A stretch of DNA of 64,000 bases from Mercurialis annua (Eukaryota > Streptophyta > Magnoliopsida > Malpighiales > Euphorbiaceae): NCBI RefSeq assembly GCF_937616625.2, contig NC_065573.1:4603001-4667000 (forward strand). The letters run 5' to 3'. Below, piece after piece: positions 1-11,775 of this stretch; position 1 is the stretch's first letter; each line of letters begins with the position of its first letter. The position numbers were made by a program, and so were the translations under genes. The notes under the pieces are model-generated. The model was not told where the DNA came from. It saw only the letters and a list, made by a program, of their open reading frames with translations, and searched no databases.

Positions 1-358
1 AGGCAATCAGAAATCGGCAGAGAAGAACATACAACATCGGTAGACCGAAACGGCGATTAAACTTAAGATTCTTACGTACCAAAACGAGATGTAGTACGTC
101 CAGCGATTTGGGAATGATGATTATAGATATGGCGAAGAAGAAGGCCTCAAAACGATGCTAGAATGACGAACATAATGAATCATAAACTAGCGTAACGATA
201 AGGAATAAATAAGCGAATGAAACGAGAAGCGATTTACTTACCGTATACAAGAGCGATGGAAAGGAATGGAAAATTTTGATCTCAGTGTGTTAGAATGAGT
301 GAGAGTCGGCTAGGGTTTATAAAATGAAGTGGGAAAAGTTTTAGATCAGATAAAGGGT

Positions 359-368
359 CTATTTATAG
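359..368 (-). promoter_or_regulatory. Putative LTR TATA box (L1)
   Basis: CTATTTATAG on the plus strand is CTATAAATAG on the minus strand, a good plant TATA box. The same sequence occurs in L2 (30228-30237) and L3 (41581-41590), which supports LTR promoter identity. Confidence 0.5.
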
Positions 369-390
369 GCCAAACAATAAATCTGACAGA

Positions 391-509
391 GGGGCGCGAT
401 GGGAGGCGCGTTGCGAGGCGCGTTCGTCCCATCGCGCCTTCACTTAACGCTGAAATCGTATGGGGCGCGTTGCGAGGCGCGATGTCCCATCGCGCCCTCC
501 AACGCGCCT
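391..509. repeat. GC-rich palindromic cluster in L1
   Basis: Two blocks (391-438 and 462-509) are built from GGCGCG and its complements. Within each block GGCGCGATGGGA-like and TCCCATCGCGCC-like halves face each other, so both could fold into GC-rich hairpins. The cluster stands out in an AT-rich background and lies between the LTR start (821) and the TATA box (359-368). Confidence 0.6.
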
Positions 510-821
510 TAATATTTGATCCAACAGTCAACTTTGTCTTGGGCAAAACATATCCAAAAACGAGCCCGATCCAATGGTTAAATTGGGAGATATGAATGTT
601 TTCTCAAAACATGTCAGATTCAGAAGGTACAAGAATAACTCATCGATTATAAACCGAATACAAATCAAATCGCCATCGAAAACTCACACGACACATGCGA
701 CATATACAAGATACAACTCAAACCGCAAACAAAGTGTTACACTTGCTAAGTCCACCATTAATAATCCGAAACTAAGTCGGAAACACATCAAAACCATGAC
801 GGAAAAACACGGGATATTACA

Positions 822-3275
822 TCAAGCTCTTTTTGCATTGCTTCTTGCCAAACACAATGCTTAACAACTTCCTTATATGTTTTTGGTTCACAGGTTTCTA
901 AAACATTAACAACAAACACTTTATGGGATTTTCCTAAATTATCATAAGTCATGACTTTGTCTATACTATGTGGAGTTGTCCTATTTGTAACAGTATTGCA
1001 GACGTAATCTCTTAGGTGTATAGGCTTAGTGATTCTCCTAGATGATCTCCTAAGCTGATTTTGAGAAACTGGCACAACATTCTCAGTAACATTTTCATGA
1101 ACCACATTTTCATGAAAAATATTATCAATGGTTGGATTTACAGGATAATCAAAACTAGGAATAGCTATTTCATTTGGTAAAACTAGAGATGAAGCAGATT
1201 GTGTCAATATTGAAATATTTTGATAAGGAAATAGATTCTCATAAAACCTTACATTCCTAGATATAAAAATTTGTTTAGACTGTAAATTATATAACCTGAA
1301 CCCTTTAGTATTTGCTGGATATCCCAGAAAAATACATTCAACTGCTCTAGGTGAAAACTTATACCTAGTATGAACCGAAGTAGAAGCATAAGCCAAACAA
1401 CCAAAGACTTCTAAATTATTAAACTCTGGAAAAACATTAAACATGATTTCATATGGAATTTTTTTCTCTATAACAGGAGATGGAACTCTATTTATAAGAA
1501 AAACTGCATGAGATACAAAGTCGAACCAAAAAGACAAACGTACAGAAGATTGATATTTTAAAGCCCTTGCAACATTCAATATGTGTTGATGCTTTCTCTC
1601 TACAACTGAATTTTGCTCAGGTTTATAAACACATGTAGTCTGATGTTTAACACCTTTAGAATCATAAAAACTAGGCATGTTAAACTCTTTACCATTATCT
1701 GATCTTATACACTTAATTTTAACAGAAAACTGAGTTTCTATGTAAGTATAAAAATTTTGAACAATATTTCTTGCTTCTGACTTAGCTTTTAGTAAATATA
1801 ACCAAGTATATCTACTTTTGTCATCCACAATAGTAAGAAAATACTTATGTTCATAGATAGAAACAACTCTAACAGGATCCCAAATATCAATATGCACAAG
1901 ATCAAAACTATTCTTAACAACATAACTACTTATTGGAAAAGGAATCTTCTTTTGCTTAGCTAAATGGCAAATTTTACAATATTTATTGACATGTAACTTT
2001 ATTGAAGAACAATTAGTCTGTAAACATTTCAATCTAGAATCTGCTAAATGTCCTAACCTGTTATGCCAAAGAAAACTACTATTATCTACAAAAACTTTAT
2101 CAGAAGTAATAACAGGAACATCAGTCACATCATCTCAGAATCAATCATGGGATTAATCACAGCATTCACAGAAATATCAGTCTTAAAAAGTGCTTTATCA
2201 ATTTGATAAAGTCCTTGAGTCTTTCTAGCTAATCCAATCATCTTCCAACTGAAAGGATCCTGTATTATACAAAAAATTTATAAAGAATCAAATAATAATT
2301 ATAAAATTCATTCAATTTACTAGTTGAAATCAAGTCAAAATAGAAATTAGGCACTGATAAGACATTATGCAATACAAACTGCTTAGTGAATTGAATTGTT
2401 CGTATATGAGTAACAACAATTTTCTGTGAATTTGGTAGAGTGATATGCACATCTAGAACCTTTTTATATGAACTAAAAGACTCTAGTGAACAAGTGATAT
2501 GGTCAGTTTCCCTGAATCTATAATGCAAGACTCAAATTTAGTTTTACTAGTTTAAGCACAAGCTAAAAAATGCATACCAGAATCTGTATCAACATATTTG
2601 AAGTTTGAAGCAACCGTGTTAATCTTTGGTGAGCCTGATACTACATTATGCTGCAACATACTCATAATTTGCTTATATTGATCCTTGGTAAACACTGGAA
2701 CAGATTCTTTAAAAAACGTATTATGTAGTCTCCATCATGTTGATCTTTAACAAGCTTTAAAGCATCACAACTCATTGAGGATTGCAACTACAAATTGGAA
2801 CTACCCTTAGATTTGAATATTCATCCCACAAAATCTTTAAGTGTGTAAAGTAATCAGTAACAGATAAAGCATTCAGTTTAAAAGCATACATTTCCTCTTG
2901 TAAATCTGACATTCTAACAACATTTCCTTGTGAAAATCTATCATGTAAGTCTTTCCATATATCTAAAGCAGAATCAATCCAAAGAATACTCTGTGCAATA
3001 GAAGGAGAAACAGACATGAGTATCCAAGAAGGGACCATCGTATTACACCTTTTCCAAACAGGATGAATTAGATCAATCTTTGATGGAACAGGAATACTGC
3101 CATCAACAAACTTCTATTTATTCTTAGAGAGTAGACACATCGTCATAGATCTTGCCCAAGAGTGATAATTTTTATCATTCAAAACTGGAGATACTAAAAC
3201 CAAAGAGGGATTTTCACTGGGATGTAAATAAAAATGACTAAAAGGATTATCAAACTATGAATGAGTATAAGCCAT
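822..3275 (-). pseudogene. Copia gag-pol remnant (gag, PR, INT, start of RT)
   Basis: Gag starts near 3275 with an early stop. A UBN2-type gag stretch lies at 2772-3038. The protease motif CIIDSG is near 2510-2530; the frame shifts directly after it, and the protease continues at 2265-2528 in another frame. The longest frame (788-2128) carries a GAG-pre-integrase zinc finger (LWHNRLGHL ... CKICHLAKQ) and the integrase core with its D, D, E residues (HIDIWDP, RSDNGKEF, QNSVVERKHQ). It ends at WQEAMQKELD, the usual start of copia RT, where the L1 LTR begins. Residues after that point belong to the LTR. Function is lost. Confidence 0.85.
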
Positions 3276-3465
3276 TGTGACTTAGAAATTTTTAGGGTTT
3301 TAATGAAAAAGAAATAGAAGATATAAAGAAGAAAGAATATCAAATAAATCAATACGAATTAATATGAATATCAAGAAATGTACTTGGAGAAATTAACAGC
3401 GGATTTGTTTGTAGAATCAATGTATATTTGTTTAAAGAATCAATGTGTGTTCTTGAATAATTGTT

Positions 3466-3477
3466 GCTCTGATACCA
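3466..3477 (-). other. Primer binding site of the copia element
   Basis: On the minus strand this reads TGGTATCAGAGC, the classic match to the 3' end of initiator-Met tRNA. It lies directly inside the LTR edge, which fixes the element's orientation. Confidence 0.85.
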
Positions 3478-3733
3478 TATAAGATTTTGTTTAAAGATTG
3501 AAGAAGAAGAAGAAGAAGAAGAGGATTGAAGAAGAAGAGAAAGAGTAAAAAGGAATAATAAATATTTTCATTAATTGTAAAATGAATTTTACAGAGTAAT
3601 GTTTACAAGTAATTGACACGTATATTTTATGTCTGTTCTTAATCTAACGGTAATTTAGCGCAGCTCATCAACTAACAGCTAACTTAAGCCTATAACTAAC
3701 TCTTATAACTAACTAACTAACTGATATCTAACA
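3478..3733 (-). repeat. 5' LTR of the copia element
   Basis: On the minus strand it starts TGTTAGATATCAG (3733) and ends just before the PBS with CTTATA, a worn version of the expected ...CA end. The length is about 256 bp, a normal copia LTR size. It includes a GAA-rich purine tract at 3496-3550. The partner LTR is not in the window, so age cannot be estimated. Confidence 0.75.
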
Positions 3734-3935
3734 AACTCTAACTAGTTCAGGAAATAAACAGATTACATTTAATCAGATTAGTAACTTAAGAAGCTGATTT
3801 TGATCCTCTATTAAGTTGCATGAAAGGTAGAGTTGAATTTATTTTTAAAATATCATCCCTCATTCTATAAACATTACTAAAAACGTTTCATATGTTTTAC
3901 TTTATGCTATTTAATTTGTAGACAACCAACGTTTC
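3734..3935. other. Short AT-rich spacer
   Basis: No gene or element end is recognised between the copia LTR and CACTA-1. The motif ACGTTTCAT occurs twice, the second time (around 3930) abutting the CACTA-1 homology start. Confidence 0.4.
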
Positions 3936-3939
3936 ATTT

Positions 3940-5480
3940 GGCTTGTTGTGACAAAAAAGTATGTGACAAACTATATTTTGTCATAATAAATAGGTTAATT
4001 GTGACAAAAAAAAATATTTTGTCACAATGAGAGTTCAATGAAATGATATTGTGACAAATACATATTGTGTCAACCATTTTTGTCACTATAACAATTAATT
4101 ATGTTTGTTGTGACTAACTATTTTGACAAAAAAATGTTTTTTCGCCGTAATTTAAAATATTTTTATTATGACAAAATAAATTTTATCATAATATTTGAAA
4201 AAGTGGTGACAAATTTTATTTTAAAGCAATTAGATATATTTTGTCACAATAAAAATTAATTATGTTTATTGTGACAAAGTATTTTGTCAAAAAAAACACT
4301 TTTTGTTATTATATATTAGAAATAAAGTTATGATGATAAAATGGATTTTATCATAATTTGTAAAAATATTTTGACAAATTTATTTTTGCAGCAATTAAAT
4401 GAAATTAAATGATATTGTAATAAATTAATATTGTGTCAAATTTATTTGCCACTGCAAAAAAAAAGTAAATATATTTTTGTGACAAAGTATTTTGTCAAAA
4501 CAAATGTTTTGTTCCCATATTTTAAAAATACAGTTTTAATGACAGAATATGAACCTTATGTCAACCTTACGAAACACAAAATTAACACAAAATAGAGAAT
4601 GAAAAAGGAATTGCAGAAAATATATGTTAAAGAATAACTCGAAAACACTCTTTCCACTACTGTTTATTGTGTGAAATTTATTTGTCACTAAAAAAAAGTA
4701 AATATGTTTTTGTGACAAAGTATTTTGCCAAAACAAATGTTTTGTGCCCGTATTTTAAAAATACAGTTATAATGACAGAAAATGAACCTTATGTAAACCT
4801 TATGTTAACCTTATGAAACACAAAATAAACACAAAATAGAAAAAGAAAAAGAAATTGCAGAAAATATATGATAATGAACAACTCGAAAAATAATCTTTCC
4901 ACTATAGTTTATTGTGTCAAATTTATTTGTCACTATAAAAAAGTAAATATGTTTTTTTGACAAAGTATTTTGCCAAAATAAATCTTTTGTGCCTTTATTT
5001 TAAAAATAAAGTTATAATGACTGTAAATTAACCTTATGTCGACCATATGTCAACCTTATGAAACACAAAATAGAGAAAGAAAAACGAATTGCAGAAAATA
5101 AATGATAAAAAAGAAAATATATACAGTTATAATGATAAAATAAATTTTGGCATAATGTTTAAATACAGTCCTGTCAAATTTTATTTTGCAGCAATTAATT
5201 AAAATTAAATAATGTTGTGATAATTATAGATTGTGTCAAATGTTTTTGTCACTATAAAAATTAATTATGTTTGTTGTGACAAAGAGTTTTGACAACAAAA
5301 TGTTTTGTCACTATATATTAAAATTACAGTTGTTATGATAAAATAAATTTTATCATAATATATAAAAATATTGTGAGTAATTTATTTTTCCAGCAATTAA
5401 GTGAAATTAAATGATATTGTGATTAATAAATGTTATGTCACAATGCAATTGAAAAAAAAAAATTAATGATAACAAGATAA
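3940..5480. repeat. CACTA-1 left subterminal repeat array
   Basis: Many copies of GTGACAAA / TTTTGTCA motifs occur in both orientations at short spacing. At 4500-5100 three roughly 240-bp tandem units share AACCTTATGTCAACC-like and AACACAAAATAGAG-like stretches. Subterminal arrays of this kind serve as transposase binding regions in CACTA elements; that role is inferred here. Confidence 0.7.
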
Positions 5481-6294
5481 AATGGGTCATGAAATTATAT
5501 TTTATTTTGATAAAAAAATTATGTGACAATTGATATTCAAATATCTAAATTAGGTTAACTTCTTATTTTATCAAAGCACTTCTTCATTAGGGAAAAACTT
5601 TTTTTGTTGATTCTGTGTTTGTTGTTGTTTATTTGTTTAGGTATTTTTTTAACTTAAGAAAAAAGACTAATTTGTTTACGAAGTCCTTTTCTAACGGAAA
5701 CATGATAGACACATGCTTCATTAGGGAAAAACTTTTTCATATGGTCCCTGTACTAATTTTTCACTCGTCTCAATCCCTCTACATTCCATATTTTGTTTAA
5801 GAAGTCCTTTTCTAACAAAAACATGATCGCGTGTTCTCAAATTTTATTTGAGCAAGTTTACTACTATTTTAGGTCCACATCACCCAAAAACATGATAGAC
5901 ATATATTTTTCAAAACACTAAACGACGTAGTTTTCATTCCAAACCACCTTAAATGAAAATGATTGTTTAATGTTTATATCTAAATAAAAAGGAGAGCTGA
6001 TTAAGAATGAAAGCCATATGAACTAAGCAATTTAATCAATTTTCAAGAATTAAATGATTATTCAAGAAACTAATTGTTAGTGTAACCATCTTTAACATGA
6101 ATAACCGCAAACCCATTGAGTTTCAGTACCCATATGATCTCTGATGCCATATTTAACGGCGGTAGCAATTTACCAAAACAACCATGGCCGGAGAAAATAA
6201 CACTTAATCAAAACAATCTTGGCCAGAGAAAATAAAGTAAAAGCTATTATCATCGAACGATATTAATACTTCATATGATCAGATCTTGAAACAC

Positions 6295-6483
6295 TTATGA
6301 ATATATATTAACGGCGTTGATCCAATCTTTGCTCGTGTAGAGATCTCCGGCAGCGGGATCCGCTAGTTTAATACCACTATTTGCGGTAGAGGCGGCACCA
6401 ATGATTCTGGCAGTTGCATCCGGTGATAAAGTAACTAAAATTACATGCAATGAGACAAGGTAAAAGTCACAGTTTTTACCCAT
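6295..6483 (-). other. 62-codon open frame, possible captured fragment
   Basis: This open frame has more balanced composition than its surroundings, especially SPDATARIIGAASTANS onward. The identical 62 residues occur in CACTA-2 at 51872-52060. I do not recognise the family. It could be a captured host exon piece or chance. Identity between the copies reflects recent element duplication and is not by itself evidence of selection. Confidence 0.3.
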
Positions 6484-6724
6484 ATTGTTTGATGATCACC
6501 GTTTTTCAAATTGCATTTTGATAAAAAAAATCAATTATTATTAGAAGAAACATTTTAAAAAATTAAGAATTTGGTAGTGTGATTCTGACATAGACAAAGG
6601 ATTGAAAAGTTAGAAATGATAAAAGAAAAAGGAAAGGTCATGAGAAAGACAAGGATTTGAGATTTGGAAAAAAAAATTGAAATCGAAAGCATGTTTTGTG
6701 AAAATAAAATTAGGGATTTATTTT

Positions 6725-6910
6725 GAGTATAAGAGTTAAAGATAGATTAGGAAACTTCCAAAATATATGGTGGGAAACACCAAAAAATATGGTGGAAAAC
6801 GTTTTTGGCCAAAATTTTACTTTAAGAGTTAAAAATAGATTAGGAAACTTCCAAAATATATGGTGGGAAACACTAAAACAATATGGTGGGAAACGTTTTT
6901 GGAATTTTTT
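6725..6910. repeat. 92-bp direct duplication in CACTA-1
   Basis: AAGAGTTAAA(G/A)ATAGATTAGG starts at 6731 and again at 6823, and each copy is followed by the ATATGGTGGGAAAC motif. The same arrangement is in CACTA-2 near 51414-51632. The open frame across it is probably a by-product of the repeat. Confidence 0.6.
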
Positions 6911-7568
6911 TTTCTTATACCCACAAAAATATTATCAATAGCAAGGATTCAAAAATTTCCTAACTAATAGCTATGTTTTTAACCATGGAAATTGTATACT
7001 CTCAGATAGTTATAAAAATTTGCTTTGAATTAGGAAATTAATCTATCCTCGTTAAAATTTGGTCACTAAAAGATAATTTTTTATAGTGTACATGAGGATG
7101 TCTTTTCTTGATACTAACAAGTTCACTTCGAATTTTGCTATTGTGTTTTCTTATTCTACACCGTGGATTTGTTGTCTGTAAAAAAAATAAAAATCAATCA
7201 CTAATTAAAAATCAATATTTTCTATTTCAAAAAATAATAATTCAAAAATTTCATATTTTAAAAAGGTTTTAGAAATACAATGAAGAAGATTGAGAATTAT
7301 ATAGATATAATGATAAAATTGAATTGGTTTTTTGATGGAAAAGAAATTGTTATCTAATTTTGATTATCAATAAAAGAAATTATTAAATTTAGTGTGATTT
7401 GGGAAATTCAAAGATTTAAGGGATATTTGATAAATTGATTCTGACTATTGTGTTTAATTTTCAAGTTTCATTTTAGTCTTGGGGCAAATTAGTAAAAATT
7501 ATGAGTTTAGGGACCGAATTGCTTTTTTGGCAATTTAAGGAGTTAAACTGTATTTCTGCCATATGTTT

Positions 7569-8610
7569 TAACGGGTCATGTACGACCTACGTACAAACAA
7601 TGTATTAACGGTTTTTTAAATTAGAATGGACTTTGCGATTTTTTACTCATAACTTAACTTCGTTGACATTTGGACACATTTCACGTAAGTTGAGGCACGT
7701 CATGCAACGTAATTTGAGGCACATGTAACGTATATTTTAAGTTCTCCTAATTTTTATCGAAAGTTATAAAAATAAACTTATCGATGATCAAACCCTACAA
7801 AAACCGTTACAATAAGCTAGCTTTGTAATTTTTCCGTAATTTTTAACGGGCCGTGTACGACCTACGTACAAACAATGTATTAACGGTCTTTTACACACAT
7901 TAGAATAGACTTTGCAATTATTTTCTCATAACTTAACTCCGTTGACATTTGGACACATCTCACGTAAGTTGAGGTACGTTATGCAACGTAATTTGAGGCA
8001 CATGTAACGTATATTTTAAGTTCTCCTAATTTTTATCGAAAGTTATAAAAATAAACTTATCGATGATCAAACCCTACAAAAACCGTTACAATAAGCTAGC
8101 TTTGTAATTTTTCCGTAATATTTAGCGGGCCGTGTACGACCTACGTACAAACAATGTATTAACGGTCTTTTATACACATTAGTATAGACTTCGCAATTAT
8201 TTTCTCATAACTTAACTCCGTTGACATTTGTACACATCTCACGTAAGTTAAGGCATGTTATGCAACGTAATTTGAGGCACATGTAACATATATTTTAAGT
8301 TTTCCTGATTTTTATCGAAAGTTATAAAAATAAACTTATCGATGATCAAACTCTACAAAAACCGTTACAATAAGCTAGATTTGTAATTTTTTCGTAATTT
8401 TTAACGGGCCGTGTACGACCTACGTACAAACAATGTATTAACGGTCTTTTACACACATGAGTATAGACTTTACAATTATTTTCTTATAACTTAACTCCGT
8501 TGATATTTGGACACATCTAACGTAAGTTGAGGCACATGCAAAGTAAATTGAGGAACATGTAACATATATTTTAAGTTCTCTTAATTTTTATCGAAAGTTA
8601 TAAAATTATT
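7569..8610. repeat. Four 277-bp tandem repeats in CACTA-1
   Basis: The motif GTACGACCTACGTACAAAC recurs near 7580, 7857, 8135 and 8412, a spacing of about 277 bases. Each unit also carries CGTTGACATTTG and GAGGCACATGTAAC-like motifs. The last unit is the most diverged. The array is mirrored in CACTA-2 at about 49745-50786. Confidence 0.8.
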
Positions 8611-8829
8611 TTATACTTAAATAAATAATAGCAAATTACATAATAAAAAATATTTAATCATTTTTACCTATTGTAATCAAATTTATTTTTCTATCAATAT
8701 AGTGTTAATTTAAGGATTTTTTGACTTTTTCTAAATTTAAAATAAATAAATTAAATGTTGTTTTATTTTTTAGCGGTCATTAAAAAAAATTAAATGTCGC
8801 TAAATGTTGTTTTTGGTAACTCTAACACT

Positions 8830-8920
8830 AATCCTAACCCAAAACCCTAAACCCTAACCCTAAACCCTAAGCCCTAAACCCTAAACCCCAAATCCAAAAC
8901 TCTAAACCATAAATCCTAAA
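8830..8920. repeat. Telomere-like CCCTAAA tract in CACTA-1
   Basis: A degenerate run of CCCTAAA / CCCTAA units covers about 90 bases. It is the plant telomere repeat in the C-rich orientation, with variant units (CCCTAAG, CCCCAAA) toward its right side. It is also present in CACTA-2, so it travels with the transposon and does not mark a chromosome fusion here. Confidence 0.8.
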
Positions 8921-9352
8921 ATACAATTTCAATAATGGTTATGCGAGTAAAATCATATTCAACCGAATAAATTTAGCTATTATAAAAATTCAAATTATAC
9001 TAATTAAAAATATTAAAATAAATTATAAAAATAGGCAAAAGTGGAAAAATTTCTTATTTGTTCCGATTTATTTTACAAAAGGTATATATTACCTCAACAA
9101 GATTAAGACAAAATATTGTTTTGAAATATTTATGAGAGAGCGATAGAAATGACGCGGTCAACTATTACTTTGAATAACACAAAAATTATTTATAGTAACC
9201 ATAAATAACCTTTAAATCAACCATTTGTCAACTTTAGACTTTTTGTTTTGCTTTTAATATGTGATACAAAGACTTTTTCATTTTGCATTTTGCTTCTACA
9301 TATCTAAAGAAAAGTGGTGATATTTGGATTAAGTTGAAGAAAAACATATTAT

Positions 9353-11512
9353 AACTCGAGGCTATTGTCTAAACTCGTCGAGTTTCTGGACTACCTCGAG
9401 TAACAAACAAATTTTCTGCAACAAGATTTTCAGAATATATCTCAAACTGATTTGATTTGTCAAGATTTTGACAAATCAAATAAGGAAAAGTGAAAAACAA
9501 ATTTAGTAGGAGGGAAACAATATTATAATAGGAGGGAAACAAAAAAAGAGAGGGAAACGAAAATAATTATGTCCTTATTTAATTTTTTAATTAATGAAAG
9601 TTTTCTCTAAAAGGAAAACTCTTTAGCATTAACCATAATTGCCAGAATCACGTTGTTGAATGAAAAAATAAAGTTGTTTCTTCTTTCTTATCAAAATATC
9701 ATAGAAAGAATTACAAACAATTCTCACCATATTTGTTATTCAATTCAATTCTTTTCAACGATCTTCTCAACAATGTTACCTAGTACTAGAAAAAGAGTTA
9801 TATCGATGAAAAAGATAGCACAACTCAAGGACTAGTGGCTGCTGAAGTTAATATGGTTGCTGAAACTAAAAGCATGTCCTTTGAACCAACAAATGTTGAT
9901 GAAGGTTAGGTTGAATTGATTCTTTATTTTGTGTTTCATTTATTTTGTTTATAGAATTTATATAATTAGCAAATGGAATTATGTTTCAATGCTTTTTCTG
10001 GAATGGAAATATTGTTTTCAAGTTATTCTTTACTCATATATTTTCTGCAATTCGTTTTTGTTTCTCTATTTTGTGTTTATTTTGTGTTTCATAAGGTTGA
10101 CATACGGTTGACATAAGGTTCATATTCGTTCACAAAAACTTTTAAAAAACTGCATCTAAATAAAATTAAAAATAGTATAAGACATACATATCAATTTGAA
10201 TAGTGAAGCAAACTAACATGAGATAAATTGTAGTATTTCTTAGGTCTTCTTCCCAAAAAGAAATGTGTTTTAATGCTTTTGCAGGAATGGAAAAATTGTT
10301 TTTCGTGTTTTCTTTACCATATATTTTTCTACAATTCGTGTTTGTTTCTCTATTTTGTGTTTATTTTGTGTTTCATAAGGTTGACATAAGGTAAGCATAC
10401 GGCTCACATTATGTCACCATAATTTTTTAAACAGATTATAATTTGAGGCTATAGTTTAAACTCGTCGAGTTTCTGGACTACCTCGAGTAATAAACAAATT
10501 TTCTGCAACAAGATTTTCAGAATATATCTCAAACTGATTTGATTTGCCAAGATTTTGGCAAATCGAATAAGGAAAAGTGAAAAACGAATTTAGTAGGAGG
10601 GAAATAATATTAAAATAGGAGGGAAACAAAAAAAGAGAGGGAAACGAAAATAATTATGTCCTTATTTAATTTTTTAATTAATGAAAGTTTTCTCTAAAAG
10701 GAAAACTCTTTGGCATTAACCATAATTGCAAGAATCACGTTGTTGAATGAAAAAATAAAGTTGTTTCTTCTTTCTTATCAAAATATTATAGAAAGAATTA
10801 CAAACAATTCTTACCATACTTGCTATTCAATTCAATTATTTTTAAGGATCTTCTAAACAATGTCACTTAGTACTAAAAAAAGAGTTATATCGATGAAAAA
10901 GATAGCACAACTCAAGGACTAGTGGCTGCTGAAGTTAATATGGTTGGTGAAACTAAAACCATGTCCTCTAAAAAAACAAATGTTATTGAAGGTTCAGTTG
11001 AATTGATTCTTTATTTTGTGTTTCATTTATTTTGTTTAGAGAATTGATATAATTAGCAAATGGAATTGTGTTTCAATGCTTTTTCAGGAATGAAAATATG
11101 TTTTCAAGTTATTCTTTACTCATATATTTTCTGCAATTCGTTTTTGTTTCTCTATTTTATGCTTATTTTGTGTTTCATAAGGTTAACATACGGTTGACAT
11201 AAGGTTCATATTCGGTCACAAAAACTTTTAAAAAACTGCATCTAAATAAAATTTAAAAATAGTATAAGACATAAATATCAATTTGAATAGAGAAGCAAAC
11301 TATCATGAGATAAACTGTAGTATTTCTTAGGTATTCTTTCCAAAAAGAAATGTGTTTTAATGCTTTTGCCGGAATGGAAAGATTGTCTTTCGTGTTTTTT
11401 TTTACCATATTTTTTTTTTGCAATTCGTGTTTGTTTCTCTATTTTGTGTTTATGTTGTGTTTCATAAGGTTGACATAAGATAAACATAAGGTTCACATTA
11501 TGTCACCATAAA
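9353..11512. repeat. 1.09-kb tandem duplication in CACTA-1
   Basis: The unit starting near 9353 (GAGGCTATTGTCTAAACTCG) repeats from about 10441. Both copies contain the TGGCATTAACC/TAGCATTAACC, AGGAGGGAAA and CATCGATATAACTC-type blocks in the same order. A third partial start follows at about 11513. The CACTA-2 counterpart is roughly 46840-49002. Confidence 0.75.
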
Positions 11513-11775
11513 TTCGAGGTTAAGCTTGAAACACTTCGAGTTTAAAGCCTTCCTCGAAAATGAGCTTCTCCAGAAATGAAAAACTCGAGGAATGCATGAA
11601 ACTCGAAGAGTATTTTTCCTTCCTCGAGTTAGTTCATATCTGGAGAAGTCCAAACTCGAGGTTAGGCTTGAAACTCTTCGAGTTTTATGTCTTACCTCGA
11701 GTTCAAATGTCTTCAAAATTAATGTAACTCGAGAAAATGCTTGAACTTCGCCGAGTATCTGGCATTTTATCGAGT
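11513..11775. repeat. Clustered CTCGAG-centred short inverted motifs
   Basis: ACTCGAGG, CTTCGAGTT and CCTCGAGTT alternate in both orientations every 30-60 bases, giving several small overlapping palindromes. Related motifs open each 1.09-kb unit at 9353 and 10441. The mirrored cluster is at about 46580-46860. Confidence 0.6.

Larger units (their letters stand above)
1..821 (-). repeat. L1: partial Ty3/gypsy (Tekay-like) LTR, minus orientation
   Basis: The right edge reads GGGATATTACA, which on the minus strand is the start TGTAATATCCC. This matches the TGTAATACCCC start of the other Tekay-type LTRs in the window. A minus-strand TATA box lies at 359-368, about 455 bases from the LTR start. 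The stretch around 545-590 resembles the equivalent part of L2 near 30355-30400, so L1 and L2 are related families. The LTR interrupts the copia reading frame at 821/822, and bases 822-826 (TCAAG) would be the target duplication. The rest of the element lies outside the window. Confidence 0.75.
822..3733 (-). mobile_element. Ty1/copia retrotransposon, 5' part, interrupted by L1
   Basis: The order on the minus strand is 5' LTR (3478-3733), PBS (3466-3477), gag, protease, integrase and the first residues of the reverse transcriptase region. This gag-PR-INT-RT order is diagnostic of copia. The reading frame is cut at 822 by an LTR rather than by decay, so RT, RNase H and the 3' LTR may continue left of the window beyond the inserted element. 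Frame breaks in gag and protease show the copy is not functional. Confidence 0.85.

Noticed and set aside
8830..8920. Chromosome-end or fusion signature from the telomere-like repeat
   Set aside because: The same tract is in both CACTA copies at the same internal position, so it is transposon cargo.
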